A stretch of 64,000 nt of DNA from Lolium rigidum (GCF_022539505.1 NC_061508.1:34962256-35026255), one strand, 5' to 3'. Numbered from the stretch's first letter, positions 45,963 through 56,199 are shown. Numbers and translations are program-made. The notes: generated by a model from the sequence alone, not told the origin.

Positions 45963-48900
45963 ATGGAAAGAATTGTTCATGTTCATCATGTGGACAAGGA
46001 TGCTTACTTGAAGGGAAACATAGAGCCGGACCCGGAAGAGGTTGACTTGGTGTTTGACGTTAGCCCTAACTTTGCGGAGGTGGTAGCACAAGTTAGGGTT
46101 GAGTTGAATTGGAATGAGCCAAATGATGGTATTGAGCTAGAGGGAAGGCATAATGTGGGGTTTGGAATGCACACCCGTTGGAAGATAATGCGTATCAACT
46201 CCGAGCAACGTTGGTCCATTTACAAGGAGACGGTGGCCGGGTCACAAGATAAGGCTTTGGAGTTGTTTGCAACCAAGACGGTTGAGGCTCGTATCGAGCT
46301 TGACCTTAACCGGCCCTCCTCCCCCGTTCGAGAGAGGACTCCTCCACCCATGAGCCAAGAAGAGGCCACCCAATCTCCCATTGTCCAATCTCCCATTGCC
46401 CAACAACCTCCGTTGGATAATGAGTATGATGAGCACGAAGATGGTGATGATTGTTTCGAGATGAATGGCAACAATGTGGGTGATTTGGATAAATATTGGA
46501 CGCAAGAGGAGATGGACCACTCCATTCCTTATTCCCGATGCTATGCGTCGGACTCGGATGATGATGGACCCGAAGAGGAGGTTGACGAGGATGGCTTCAC
46601 CGCTAAGGAAGCCGAAAGAGCCGAGATCTTCAAGAAGGTAACCGGACGGGATATCCGGGTACCATTGTTCCGTGATGTTAGTCTTGCGGATGGAGCCGTG
46701 GTTGATGGTGGTAAAAGTTTACTTCTTGGAGCTAGGCCACTATCCAAGAGAGATGTGGAAGCTACGACGTCTATGATCTCTAAAGGGCTCACGTTTGATA
46801 CCTTCTTGGAATTGAAGATATGGTTGAAGGAGTTCTCCATTAAGCATCATCGCCCTTACATCGTTGTTCACTCGGACTTGAAGAAGCGGTACACGCTAAA
46901 ATGTGTAGATAAAAGGTGCCCATGGGTTGTCCGTGCACGACCTTTCAAAAAAGGGCCCTCTTGGCACATAACAAGTTGTGTAGCCACTCACATGTGCCGG
47001 GGACCGAAGCTTGATGGCAAGGATGCACAGCCGGACCACCGTCAACTCACATCCGAGTTCATTGCATACAAGCTCTCGGCGGAGATATCATCACTTCCTA
47101 TCATGAGCATTAGGTCCGTGCAAGATACGGTCAAATCCCGGTTTGCCTACGACGTCAAGTACGGGAAGGCATGGAAGGCCAAACAAGCCGCATTCAAGAT
47201 GTTGTATGGTGATTGGGAGGAAGCATACAACCGTATCCCTAGGTTGTTGTTAGCGATGGCCGCAACTAACCCGGGCATGGTGCATGTGGTCGAGCCTTCC
47301 GCAACCAAAATGACATTGCATGATGGTAAAAGAGTGAGGGTATTTCACCGTGCATTTTGGTCATTCCAGCAATGCACGAGGGCATTCGAACATTGTAGGC
47401 CCGTCATAGCCGTGGATGGTACCTTCTTGACCGGTCAATACAAGGGCACACTATTGGTGGCAATAGCAAGTGATGCAAGCAACCGTTTAGTACCATTGGC
47501 TTTTGCATTGGTAGAGATTGAGAACAATGATAATTGGCAATGGTTTTTCCATATATTGAGGACGAGGGTCATACCACCCTCAAAGGAAGTGTGTGTCATC
47601 TCCGATCGTCATCAAGGAATTCTCAATGCGGTGGAGGTTACAATTCCCGGGCATGCTCCCTTGCATCACCGATGGTGCATGAGGCATTTTTGTGCGAACT
47701 TCTACCGGGCATGCAAGAGCAAAGAGTTGTCTGACCTTCTTCAAGATTGTTGCCTCGCTTATTCGGAGCGCCGCTTCGCAAACCTATACAACGGCTTGCT
47801 GAAGCACAAAGACCTCAACGCGGGTGGTCAAGAGTTTCTTCATAGACACCTCGTATTTAACTCAAAGTGGGCAAGAGCTTATGATGAGGATGGGAGGAGA
47901 TATGGCCAAATGACAAGCAACATGGCCGAGTGCTTCAACAATGTTTTGAAGGGTGTCCGTGCATTGCCCGTGACGGCAATCATTCAATACACATTCGAGA
48001 AGTTGAATGTCTATTTCCGAACTACACCGATGAAACGGAGAAGGAAATTGCTTTGAATGCCGAGTTCCCAAAGAAGGTTCAAGAGTTCATGGATTTTCAG
48101 GCGAGGAAGGCCGACTCCCAAACGGCTACATGTTATGATAATGTTGACTTGGGTTTACCAAGTGAATGAGCCGGGGGCACCACACAAGGTGGTGTCCAAC
48201 ACGGAGGCCGGGCTTTCCGTGTGTCCCTAAAGACATGTGAATGCACATGTAGGAGGCCCTCTTTGCTTCATTTGGCTTGCTCCCACTTGCTAACAGCGGC
48301 ACGCACTAGACGTGTGGACTACAATAACCCGCTCACCGTTCGGGAGTCCGAGTTCTCAATCGAAGCCACAAAGAGGACATGGGCTCCAAGGTTTTGTCCT
48401 TACTTGGATCAATCACAATGGCCGGAGTATCATGGAGTGCAAGTTTGGCCGGATCCGGAATGGAAGGTTGTGAAACGTGGAAGAAGAAAGACAAAGAGGT
48501 ATCACGGAGATATGGATAGATGGGGTCATTCCGGAAACAGGTTATTCCAAGAAGCTCGCGAGCCAACTAATTGTGGATCCTGCAATAGTAAGGGCCACAA
48601 TAAAAGGAAGTGCACATCCGGCAAAAAATCAAAGGGCAATGATGCTAGCACAAGTCAAGCATCAAGTAGCCAACAAGCTTCAAATCAACCTCCAAGCCAA
48701 CAAACCCCAAGCCAACAAGCTCCAAGCCAACAAGCTCCAAGCCAACAAGCTCCAAGCCAACAAGCTCCAAGCCAACCGCGTCAAACTCCTCCAAGCCAAC
48801 AAGCTCCAAGCCAACCGCGTCAAACTCCTCCAAGCCAACAAGCTCCAAGCCAACCGCGTCAAACTCCTCCAAGCCAAACGCGTCAACCTCCTCCAAGCCA

Positions 48901-49189
48901 AACGCGTCAACCTCCTCCAAGCCAAACGCGTCAACCTCCTCCAAGCCAAACGCGTCAACCTCCTCCAAGCCAAACGCGTCAACAAGCTCCTACGCAACAA
49001 GGTCCAAGGCAACAAGCGTCAAGGCATCAACCACAATGGCGACAAGCTCCAAGGCAACAAAGGATTCACGTAGGGCTTAGTAGAGGTGGCCGTCACAGTG
49101 CTAGTATGCTACGATACCTAGCGGGGCCTTATCCGTATGTGTCTCGAAGTTACTACTTGCATTGTACTTTCTATTTTCATATTCCATGA
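45963..49189 (+). pseudogene. mudrA: MURA-type (mudrA) transposase, frameshifted
   Basis: The start ATG at 45963 follows a likely 5'-UTR intron (45727-45958, donor in the TIR). Residues 1-270 are acidic, with a PPPMSQEE linker. A MuDR-type zinc domain follows (LKCVDKRCPWVVRA). The MULE DDE domain has Asp485 (IAVDGTF), Asp548 (VISDRHQG) and Glu656 (NMAECFNN), all present. The first frame ends at 48056 because one base is missing near 48018-48022. Reading resumes in the next frame (47930-48169), where an extra G near 48151 and a missing G near 48170 compensate each other over 18 bp. Then come a SWIM zinc finger (CECTC...ACSHLL), a CCHC knuckle (CGSCNSKGHNKRKC, 48572-48613) and a Gln/Pro repeat tail. 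It would act in the nucleus, binding TIRs and cutting at element ends. The symbol denotes the family, not identity with the maize gene. Confidence 0.93.
48661..48990 (+). repeat. coding minisatellite (Gln/Pro/Ser) in transposase tail
   Basis: Fifteen-bp units (CAAGCTCCAAGCCAA) change to compound units with CCGCGTCAAACTCCT and then five 24-bp units (ACGCGTCAACCTCCTCCAAG...). All keep the frame: SQQAP, SQPRQTPP and SQTRQPPP. The length is likely polymorphic. Confidence 0.9.
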
Positions 49190-49221
49190 CTAACTTTGGT
49201 TTTTCAATTTGGTTTACGGGT

Positions 49222-49819
49222 ATGGCAACTCAACCCACCAAGGGGAAGGGAGCATGGGAGGGCAATGAGAAGGAGGAGTCCGTTTGGGAGGAGGCGGTAA
49301 GGACGGTGCGGAAGAAGGAGAAGGAAGCACTAGAGAGGAAGAAGAAGGAGGAGGAAGACAAGAAGATGGCGGAGAGTGCCCGTATGCAAAAACAAGTATG
49401 AGGAATACATATTGTTCCACAAGAGGAGGAATGCCAAGCTGAAGGCCGAACGGGACCGCGAGGCACGGATAAAATTCCTGAGGAGCTGCCAACTTGAGCA
49501 AATTGCGAGGGAGAGGGCCAATAGGATGCACCTAGAGGAGGTGGCTAGGGAGGCTGAACGCATCAAAGAGGAGAGAGCTCAAGCGGAAGCTGCAAAGACG
49601 GAGGAGCGCCACCACTTCTTCGATTCGGTCGTTCAGTTGGCTCGTGACTTAAGGGAGAAGGAAGAATTGGCTGAAGAAGCTAAGAAGAAGAAGGCAAGGG
49701 GGAGGGAGCCTTTGCGACGCAGTGATGTCCCTTTGGCTATGTTCTTGTTGTCGAACCTTTATGTTGTCCGAACCTTGATCTTCTCGAACCTTCGTGTCGT
49801 TGAACCTTATTGTAATTGA
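49222..49819 (+). pseudogene. MULE accessory ORF, charged coiled coil
   Basis: The ATG at 49222 opens a Lys/Glu-rich frame (KEKEALERKKKEEEDKK) that stops at 49401. An extra A in the A5 run near 49387-49391 moves the rest to the next frame (KYEEYILFHKRRN, LEQIARERANRMHLEEVARE, REKEELAEEAKKKK) to 49819. Together about 195 residues of almost continuous charged helix, probably a coiled coil. It starts 30 bp after the transposase stop on the same strand, so it may be a 3' exon of that transcript or a separate protein. Function unknown; no similarity to maize MURB is evident. Confidence 0.6.
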
Positions 49820-49918
49820 AACCTTGATGTCGTCGAACCTTATTTGTCATTTGAACCATTTATGCTTGTGTCAATGTGTGGTACATATTCGGTGCAATGT
49901 TCTTGTTGTCAAAACTCG

Positions 49919-50497
49919 TTGGAATATGGTAGGATTTTTCATGGTTTTAACACAAGTCAATGTGTGGCGCCCTTCCCACCGGCGCCACACATGCAAGTGT
50001 GGCGCCCGTGGCATCGGCGCCACACGTGCCAACTTATATGACCTATTGGGTCGAAAACATCCGGGGGCTCCGGACGATAAGTCCTTAGCCGTTTTGGCGA
50101 CCCTCTTTGTGTGGCGCCCTTCCCACCGGCGCCACGGGTGCTTGTGTGGCGCCCGTGGCATCGGCGCCACACATGCCAACTTATATGAACTATTGGACCC
50201 AAAACATACGTAAGACAAATCGTCCGGGACTTAGCCGTTTTGGCGACCCTCTTGTGTGGCGCCCGTGGCACGGGCGCCACAGAAGCATGTGTGGCGCCGA
50301 TGCCACGGGCGCCACACAAAGAGGGTCGCCAAAACGGCTAAGTCCCAGACGATTTGTCTTACAGTATGTTTTGTGCAATTAGACATGCATCTGTGGCGCC
50401 GATGCCACGGGCGCCACACTCCGCAATGTGGCGCCGGTGGGAAGGGCGCCACTCATTGGCATGTGTTAAAACCATGGAAAATCCTACCATATTCCAA
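49919..50497. repeat. central inverted repeat of the MULE, about 580 bp
   Basis: TTGGAATATGGTAGGATTTT at 49919 returns inverted at 50497, and inner words (GACAAATCGTC, GGACTTAGCCGTTTTGGCGA, GTGTGGCGCC) pair towards a centre near 50285. The left arm also holds a direct repeat of GCCGTTTTGGCGACCCTCTT (50091, 50236). Eight GGCGCC hairpins lie inside. It occupies the gap between the two convergent genes. Confidence 0.85.
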
Positions 50498-50676
50498 CAA
50501 CAACGCCATCATGTCAAAAGCTATGTCATACACACATCATACCAACAACCATTTTGTACACACATCATGGACATAACATCATCAAACCTAACATCGTAGC
50601 ACATAGTTTCATACAATTTAAGATAGCATTCAAACAACACGAAGCAACGAAGATAGAGTTGACAACACTCGACGTT

Positions 50677-51163
50677 CTAACTATCGGTGTCGGAGCCGGA
50701 TTCGCCGGTGTGGGGGTAGTGCACACGGCGGGCGGTGTCGTCGAACACCTTGACGATCATCTCGCCGTCCCCTCGTACGAGAAGGTGAGCTGGCAGCCGG
50801 GCTCGAGGTGGAGGTCACGGGCGAACTTGTCCCACCCCGTGTGCAGGTACATCTTGCCCTGCCCGTCGAACGGGACCTCCACGGGCCGGCGACGAAGTTG
50901 CGGCTAGCCTCCCGTAGCTGCAAGTGCGCCGGCTCGACGCCGTCGACGAACTCGGCGAACTTGTCCGGTAGCCGCTTGATGCCGAGTGGGTCGTCGTCGA
51001 TGCGGAGGAGGAACTCGAAGCGGCGTTCGTCATGCGAAGACGAGGAGGATGCAGGTGACGGTGATCGTGGGGCCCTTGCTGCTCCACCGCGGCGGCCCCT
51101 TCCCCGGCCCGGGGCGCCCAGGACCGCGGCGGCCGCCCTTCCCCGTCCACCGGCACCGGCCAT
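50677..51163 (-). pseudogene. B3 DNA-binding-domain-like protein in mudrB position, frameshifted
   Basis: The ATG at 51163 directly follows a splice acceptor (intron 51490-51165; donor in the right TIR). Residues 1-50 are Gly/Ala/Arg-rich. Then comes a B3-like fold: RRFEFLLRIDDDPLG, LPDKFAEFVDG, HLQLREA; after one frameshift near 50905-50920, EVPFDGQGKMYLH, GWDKFARDLHLEPGCQLTF, SYEG; after a second near 50780, EMIVKVFDD and a stop at 50677. Plant B3 domains (about 100 residues) bind DNA; the LPxKF start and GWxxFxxxxxLxxGxxLxF core are typical. About 160 codons in all. It uses its own TIR promoter and converges on the transposase. Whether it has a role in transposition or is only captured host sequence is unknown. 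Confidence 0.75.
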
Positions 51164-51247
51164 CCTACATGTTTACGTTTTTGAACCATATTACGATCCT
51201 TTCAACTAACAAATATGAGTAACTCCATCACAAATACTAGGCATACA

Positions 51248-51303
51248 TGTGGGTTCATACACATACATACACATACATACATAGAGTTCATACACATACA
51301 TGT
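51248..51303. repeat. ACAT-type microsatellite
   Basis: Interrupted CATACACATACATAC units inside the 5' intron of the B3-like gene. Confidence 0.7.
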
Positions 51304-51444
51304 GAAATTTCATATGTAGATTTCTACACATCTATGGTTCAAACACATGCATACATGAGGCTACCATCTCCAACACAAACAATACAATATAGAGTGCACA
51401 AAAGAAAGAAAACATGTCTAGGGTTCATGTCCAAATCTAGCCCG

Positions 51445-52032
51445 ATCTATGAAATTAGTGGATGAATGGAGAAGATTTGAAGGAGATTACCTTGACAAAT
51501 GGATGGGGAACGATCTCCACGGACAGATCTGACGATTTGGTGGTGGATTTGGTGGGGGGAGAGGGAGGAGAGAGAGAACCGGGTTGGGGAGGAGGAAGAG
51601 AAGAAGAGAAAGAAAGAAGAGGGTCGGGCTGGGCGCGCGCGCGCCCAAACTTAAGTCAATGTGTGGCGCCCTTCCCAGGGGCGCCACACTTTCAAAGTGT
51701 GGCGCCGGCCGGAGCGGCGCCACTCGTGCCGCCACGTCGGATCGGGGTCACCAGCCTCGGCGTCGACGGGCCACGTAGGATGGGTGTGTGGCGCCAGCGC
51801 CGGGGGCGCCACATGGGCATGTGTGGCGCCCTTGGGAGNNNNNNNNNNNNNNNNNNNNNNNNNNNNNNNNNNNNNNNNNNNNNNNNNNNNNNNNNNNNNN
51901 NNNNNNNNNNNNNNNNNNNNNNNNNNNNNNNNNNNNNNCGCCACACAAAAGGGTTAGATTGGTGAAATAGTTTCGCCGGAGGGTCAGTCTGTGCTTTTCT
52001 TCCACTTTTGGGTTATTTTTGTGTAAATCGCC
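51445..52032 (-). repeat. MULE right terminal inverted repeat
   Basis: Reverse complement of 45275-45806, including hairpins at 51661, 51697, 51786 and 51821 and the donor at 51490. It contains the assembly gap 51839-51938. Confidence 0.9.
51839..51938. other. assembly gap, 100 N
   Basis: Exactly 100 N, a usual placeholder. Comparison with the left TIR suggests that only a few bases are missing. Confidence 0.95.
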
Positions 52033-52194
52033 CCTTAGTTTAGCTCAGATGGACTGTCGTATGACAAAGCTTTGTTTATTCGGACGCATTTTTTTTCTTT
52101 TAACACACGCCAAACGTTTTTTTTTCTATATTCGAAGACATTATGAAGCTTATCTTGGAACAAGTAGTCTAGTTCTTTGTCAGGAATAGCTTAA

Positions 52195-52956
52195 TATTTA
52201 TGTACCTAATTTTAACCGTATACATACATAAACATGTAGGAGTCAATGGCTCGAACGACTAGCGCATCTTCTTCTTTTAATAATGCTGTTCTTCTGCCAG
52301 CACAGAGTTTCTCTGCAAGTATTATTTGCGCTAATATACGTTCTTTCCAGAACAATATTTTTCTAATATAAATGTTGTCAACTCCATTTAATTATTTTTC
52401 TTTGCGAGGACTCCACTTACATCTCTAAATTTACAGGGATAACCACTTCACCAGTTCTTTCCAAATATTTGAAAATTTTGAAAGCTGGTTATGCTCTCGG
52501 CCCATTGAGCGGGCGTTAGGAGTTTTCATACAGAGTGCAGTGTTTTGGGTCACAGGATACACATCACCCATTTTTTGAACAATTTAAATATTGGAATTTT
52601 AAGTTTTAGAAAATTCCTATAAATTATTGATGAAGGAAATAATGTTCTCTATCAACCTGAAGAAATCTCAACTCAACATAACCCGTATTTTGTGATGCAC
52701 AAAAACGACAAAATCTGACATCCAAAGTAGTGAACACTGTAAAGTTTCAATCCTCCAAATCCTGTCAGGTATTCTCATTTTTGTTAAGCTTAGAATATAA
52801 AATATTTCAGCTTGATATTTAGTATGTTGCTAGAGTACATCATTATCAGTATTGAGATAGAGTAACTGTAGATTCTTTTCTCTCTTTTAGTTAGTCTTAC
52901 TTATTCCAATTCGTAATATATACCATAAAGCAAACAGAAACCACAGATGTAGCCCG
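52195..52956. other. no supported gene
   Basis: AT-rich DNA. 52560-52800 has the GACAAA...GTGAACACTG core words of the fold-back elements that follow, so it may be an older, eroded member. Confidence 0.35.
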
Positions 52957-53326
52957 ACCTACATGGTAGCCTTTTTTGAAAAAATCGAAAATGGAATTTT
53001 TAAGTTCCAAAAAAATCGGAAACAAAATTCTTGGTGCAGACATTGTTGAACTCTACCACTGTGAAAAATCCCGATTGAAAATTCGTTGTATTCTAGGCTA
53101 CACAAAAATGACAAATATTCAACTTTTCAAACTGTGTACTGTTCATCACACCCAGATCACACATTTGTCATTTTTGTTGAGACAAACATACAATGAATTT
53201 CTGACTGATTTTTTGCACACTAATAGACTTCATTATTATCTACATTAAGAATTTTTGTTCCGATTTTTTTTTGAAATTTGGAAATACCGTTTTCGATTTT
53301 TTTTTTCAAAAAGGAGCTCCATGTAG
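52957..53326. mobile_element. fold-back MITE 1, about 370 bp
   Basis: Left arm CTACATGG.AGCC-TTTTTGAAAAA-TCGAAAA from 52959 pairs with the right arm ending CCATGTAG at 53326; similarity extends about 80 bp per arm. ATGTAGCCCG occurs at both borders (52947-52956, 53321-53330) and may be a 10-bp TSD. Core words ACAAAAATGACAAAT, TACTGTTCATC and TTTGTCATTTTTGT. Confidence 0.6.
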
Positions 53327-53428
53327 CCCGGGAGCCATTTGGCCACTCTCGCAAAGCAAAGCCCTTTCTACGGAAGATTCTCCCCTACTTATATAATTCT
53401 CAGCTGCTAGCCGGAAGCAAATTTGGTG

Positions 53429-53786
53429 CACATGAGCACCAGTGCTCTCGGTTTTTTAAAATATTTGAAAACTGTATTTCTACGTTCCAAAAAATCATCA
53501 CATTTATTCCATGAATACATACACATGTTCTGAATATTAATGCAAAGTTTCGGTAGAAATTACATTGTATTTGAGCTACAGGAAAAAAACAAATTTGTGG
53601 CTACGTATAGAGGTATATATTTATCAGAAATTTGTCTTTTTTGTATAGCTTAAAATATAATATATTTTTCTCCAATTTTTTTACCGTAGCTTTAGAATGT
53701 TTGTATGTATGTGGGTATTTAATTTCATATTTTTTGAAATCCAAAAAATATGATTTTTAGAAATCAGGAGCACTGGTGCTCATGTG
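53429..53786. mobile_element. fold-back MITE 2, about 358 bp
   Basis: Ends CACATGAGCACCAGTGCTC (53429-53447) and the exact inverted copy (53768-53786); arms continue imperfectly. No clear TSD. No ORF. Confidence 0.7.
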
Positions 53787-54709
53787 TCAAATACACTTTT
53801 CGCTGCTAGCCAGCCTACATTCTCCAAGCAAATTCAAGAGCAAGGGTATGTCATTGTATTCAAAATGGAAATGGAATGTTTCTATTAGTCTATGGCGCCT
53901 GTACAAATACAATGTTAATTTGTATCATGCACGACTCCATCCAGTGGCAGGCGTTGGAGATTACCTAGGCCAGTCCCAGTATGCATTAAAGTACTGTCTA
54001 GGTACTGGCTTTTCTCAAAATCAACTAAGAACTACTACATCCAGGATTTTGTTTTAGGAATTTTGAAACTTAGAAATGTTTTTTTTTTCAAATTGTGAAA
54101 AAGTTGGGCTCCATGCAAGGCAAGTATGATATAGGTGCAAACAGATCATGCGAATTCCTTTCAATATTCCCGAGCACGATGATCAGCTTGAGACATGGTG
54201 GCTGGCTCAATGAGCCCCGCTGAACAAGAAAAATATGAGGCAGTTCGAAGCTTGGGTTATCTTGGTGTGCTGGAACTTGTGGAAACAATGGAACGGGCAG
54301 AGTCTTTGGTGAGATCTACAAGAAGTGGAATGAAGATAATCTAGCTTCAAGGATTTTAGAAGATATGAAGATGTGGAGCATTGCCGGTGTAGGTGGCACT
54401 AACCTAGAGTGAGCAGTTGTTCTAGGGCCGATGGTGTGTTTCTCTGGCGTTGATGTTTGCAACAGTAGTGCTCAATCTAAAATTTCGCCTTCTATAAAGG
54501 TAAAGTACACATTCGCGTATTCTCGGAAAAAAAGCCAATTTCTGTTGTGTTAACCAATGGACAAGTATCTAGTTGTCTAGGCAATGCCGAGTAGTTCGCG
54601 GATGGTTGTGTAACTAAGTTTTATTTATTCTGACGCATTATTGAGTTATCTTGCAACTATAAGTCGAGTTCTTTGTCGGGAATAGCTTAATCTATGCATT
54701 TCCGTCTAA
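53787..54709. other. no supported gene
   Basis: Mixed sequence with stops in all frames; part of it (54100-54430) is less AT-rich but has no domain. It ends in one copy of GTCGAGTTCTTTGTCGGG (54663). Confidence 0.35.
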
Positions 54710-55127
54710 CGACCCGGACGAATGGAACCTGGGTGCGCGCGCACCCGTTTACGAAAAGTTCAAAAAATGTTATTTAAAAATTTTCAAAAAAATGTGAAGT
54801 AAATTTTTGCATGTACATGTTATGTTGATACTTACTCGTGTAAGTTTTCACGAAAAAATACCATTGTGTGTGGCCTGCATAAAAATGACAAAATGTCCAA
54901 ATGAGAATAGTGAACAGGAATTTGTACTATTCACAGGAATATGAATTTGCATTTTGTCATTTTTGTGTAGGTCACATACAATGGTATTTTTCCGTGAAAA
55001 CACACACGAGTAAGTATCAACATAGTATATACATGCAAAATTTTACTTCACATTTTCTTGAAACTTTTAAATAGCATTATTTTGAACTTTTCGTAAACGG
55101 GTGCGCGCGTACCCAGGTTCCATTCAC
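54710..55127. mobile_element. fold-back MITE 3, about 418 bp
   Basis: GAATGGAACCTGGGTGCGCG (54720) pairs with the right end, and arms run through GCACCCGTTTACGAAAAGTT and a ACTTACTCGTGT...ACACGAGTAAGT pair. A 13-bp direct repeat CATTTCCGTCTAA flanks it (54697-54709, 55128-55140). Core words GACAAAATG and CATTTTGTCATTTTTGTGTA are shared with MITE 1. Confidence 0.75.
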
Positions 55128-55759
55128 CATTTCCGTCTAATGTTGCCTCTAATTGTATACATATAGAGACATGCATCAGCGACTGAGAGACATGTATGCA
55201 ACGAGTCGAGTTCTTTGTCGGGAATAGCTTAATCTGTACATCTAATTTTGTCGGGAATAGCTTAATCAATGGCATGCCAGATTAGCAGATCTTGGTTGTG
55301 AGAGTGTTCATAGTTTTATATATTGGTTAATGTAACTGTTGTAGTGGTAGCTAAGTAACCAAGCAGTCTGCAAACTAGGGTTCACTTGGTTTTTTCCTTC
55401 TTTTTCTTTCTTTTCTCCCCCACCTCTCCGGGTTGTAAATCCATCCCCTGACGTCTCTTCTGACAACTCATATTCTACCTTCTTACATAGAAATATATAA
55501 AGTTCAAAAAAAACATACTCATTGATTAATTGGCGTCACGACGGTCAATGCCGGCCCTTAATAAAGTACCCGATAGGACACATGAGTAAAGCTGGTACAG
55601 CACCATTCAAGACAAAGAGAAGACACCGTGCATCTAAATTGAAGTTAATTTAAGTTGTAGAGTAAACTATCTTTCTGTAATCAACTGCCGTAGTGCGCAT
55701 CACATCACTTGCAAGCAAGAGGACGCCGGGAACAAGCGAGCTCATAAGTATATGGAGCG

Positions 55760-55767
55760 TATATATA
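55760..55767 (+). promoter_or_regulatory. TATA box of small basic-protein gene, copy 2
   Basis: GTATATATAGCTGCTTCTCG, about 95 bp upstream of the ATG at 55861; conserved with 35164-35171. Confidence 0.6.
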
Positions 55768-55860
55768 GCTGCTTCTCGTAGCAAGAAAGAGAAGCAACAG
55801 AGAGAGATCAAGCCGACATTCAGCTAACAGTCCTAACACTGCATATACATTTCGATCGAC

Positions 55861-56199
55861 ATGGCGGACGTTGGGGCAGCGAGGAGGGCCATGCTGTTCC
55901 GCATGCCGCGGCGGCGGAGGACGGAGCCGGTGGTGGCCGCGAGCGGCGGACGTAGGAAGAGGATGGCGGTGGCGAGGCTGGGCGGCGACGGTGGAGGAGG
56001 AGGGCCACAGTGGCGGAGGTTCTTGGGCGCGCTGCGGCGGGTGCGAGTGCGGTGGCTGGCTGTGATGTACTGTCTGATGCTGCGGCGGCTGCGCGCCAAC
56101 TACGCCAAGGCTCTCCGCGAGCTCGACGAGGGCGTAGCTCTCCTCACCACCCCCGACCAGCCCTCCTTGCCGTCCGTCCGCTGGGCTATGCGGATGTAG
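55861..56199 (+). CDS. small Arg-rich basic protein, paralogue 2
   Basis: An intact 112-codon single-exon frame: MADVGAARRAMLFR, PRRRRTEP, GGRRKRMAVARLGG, a shorter Gly run, RRFLGALRRVRVRWLAVMY, LRRLRANYAKALRELDEGVA and a C-terminus SVRWAMRM. Compared with the copy at 35285, a Gly-run indel is in frame and most differences are conservative; the two hydrophobic-basic blocks and the C-terminal tail are kept. The conserved leader GAGAAGCAAC...CTGCATATACAT suggests that both genes are transcribed. Function unknown. It lies at the right end of segmental-duplication copy 2. Confidence 0.65.
   Translation: MADVGAARRAMLFRMPRRRRTEPVVAASGGRRKRMAVARLGGDGGGGGPQWRRFLGALRRVRVRWLAVMYCLMLRRLRANYAKALRELDEGVALLTTPDQPSLPSVRWAMRM

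Larger units (their letters stand above)
45275..52032 (+). mobile_element. Mutator-like element with long TIRs, 6.76 kb
   Basis: Starts GGCGATTTACACAAAAATAA and ends with the reverse complement. It is flanked by a perfect 9-bp duplication CCTTAGTTT (45266-45274, 52033-52041), the Mutator signature. The arms are about 530 bp (45275 to about 45806; about 51445 to 52032) and include, in each, a promoter region, a CT-rich leader and a conserved splice donor AGGTAATCTCC. Content: MURA-type transposase from the left, B3-like gene from the right, coiled-coil ORF and central inverted repeat between. The overall plan matches MuDR (convergent genes started in the TIRs). All three products show frameshifts in this copy, so it is probably not autonomous now. 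Confidence 0.95.

Noticed and set aside
48477..49073. Alternative frames of 198 (plus) and 107-111 (minus) codons through the minisatellite
   Set aside because: In-frame repeat units keep all frames open; only the frame with SWIM and CCHC motifs is meaningful.
49871..50452. Overlapping ORFs with WRPCHGRHT-type words in the MULE centre
   Set aside because: Generated by the GGCGCC hairpins on both strands; no start context or conservation.
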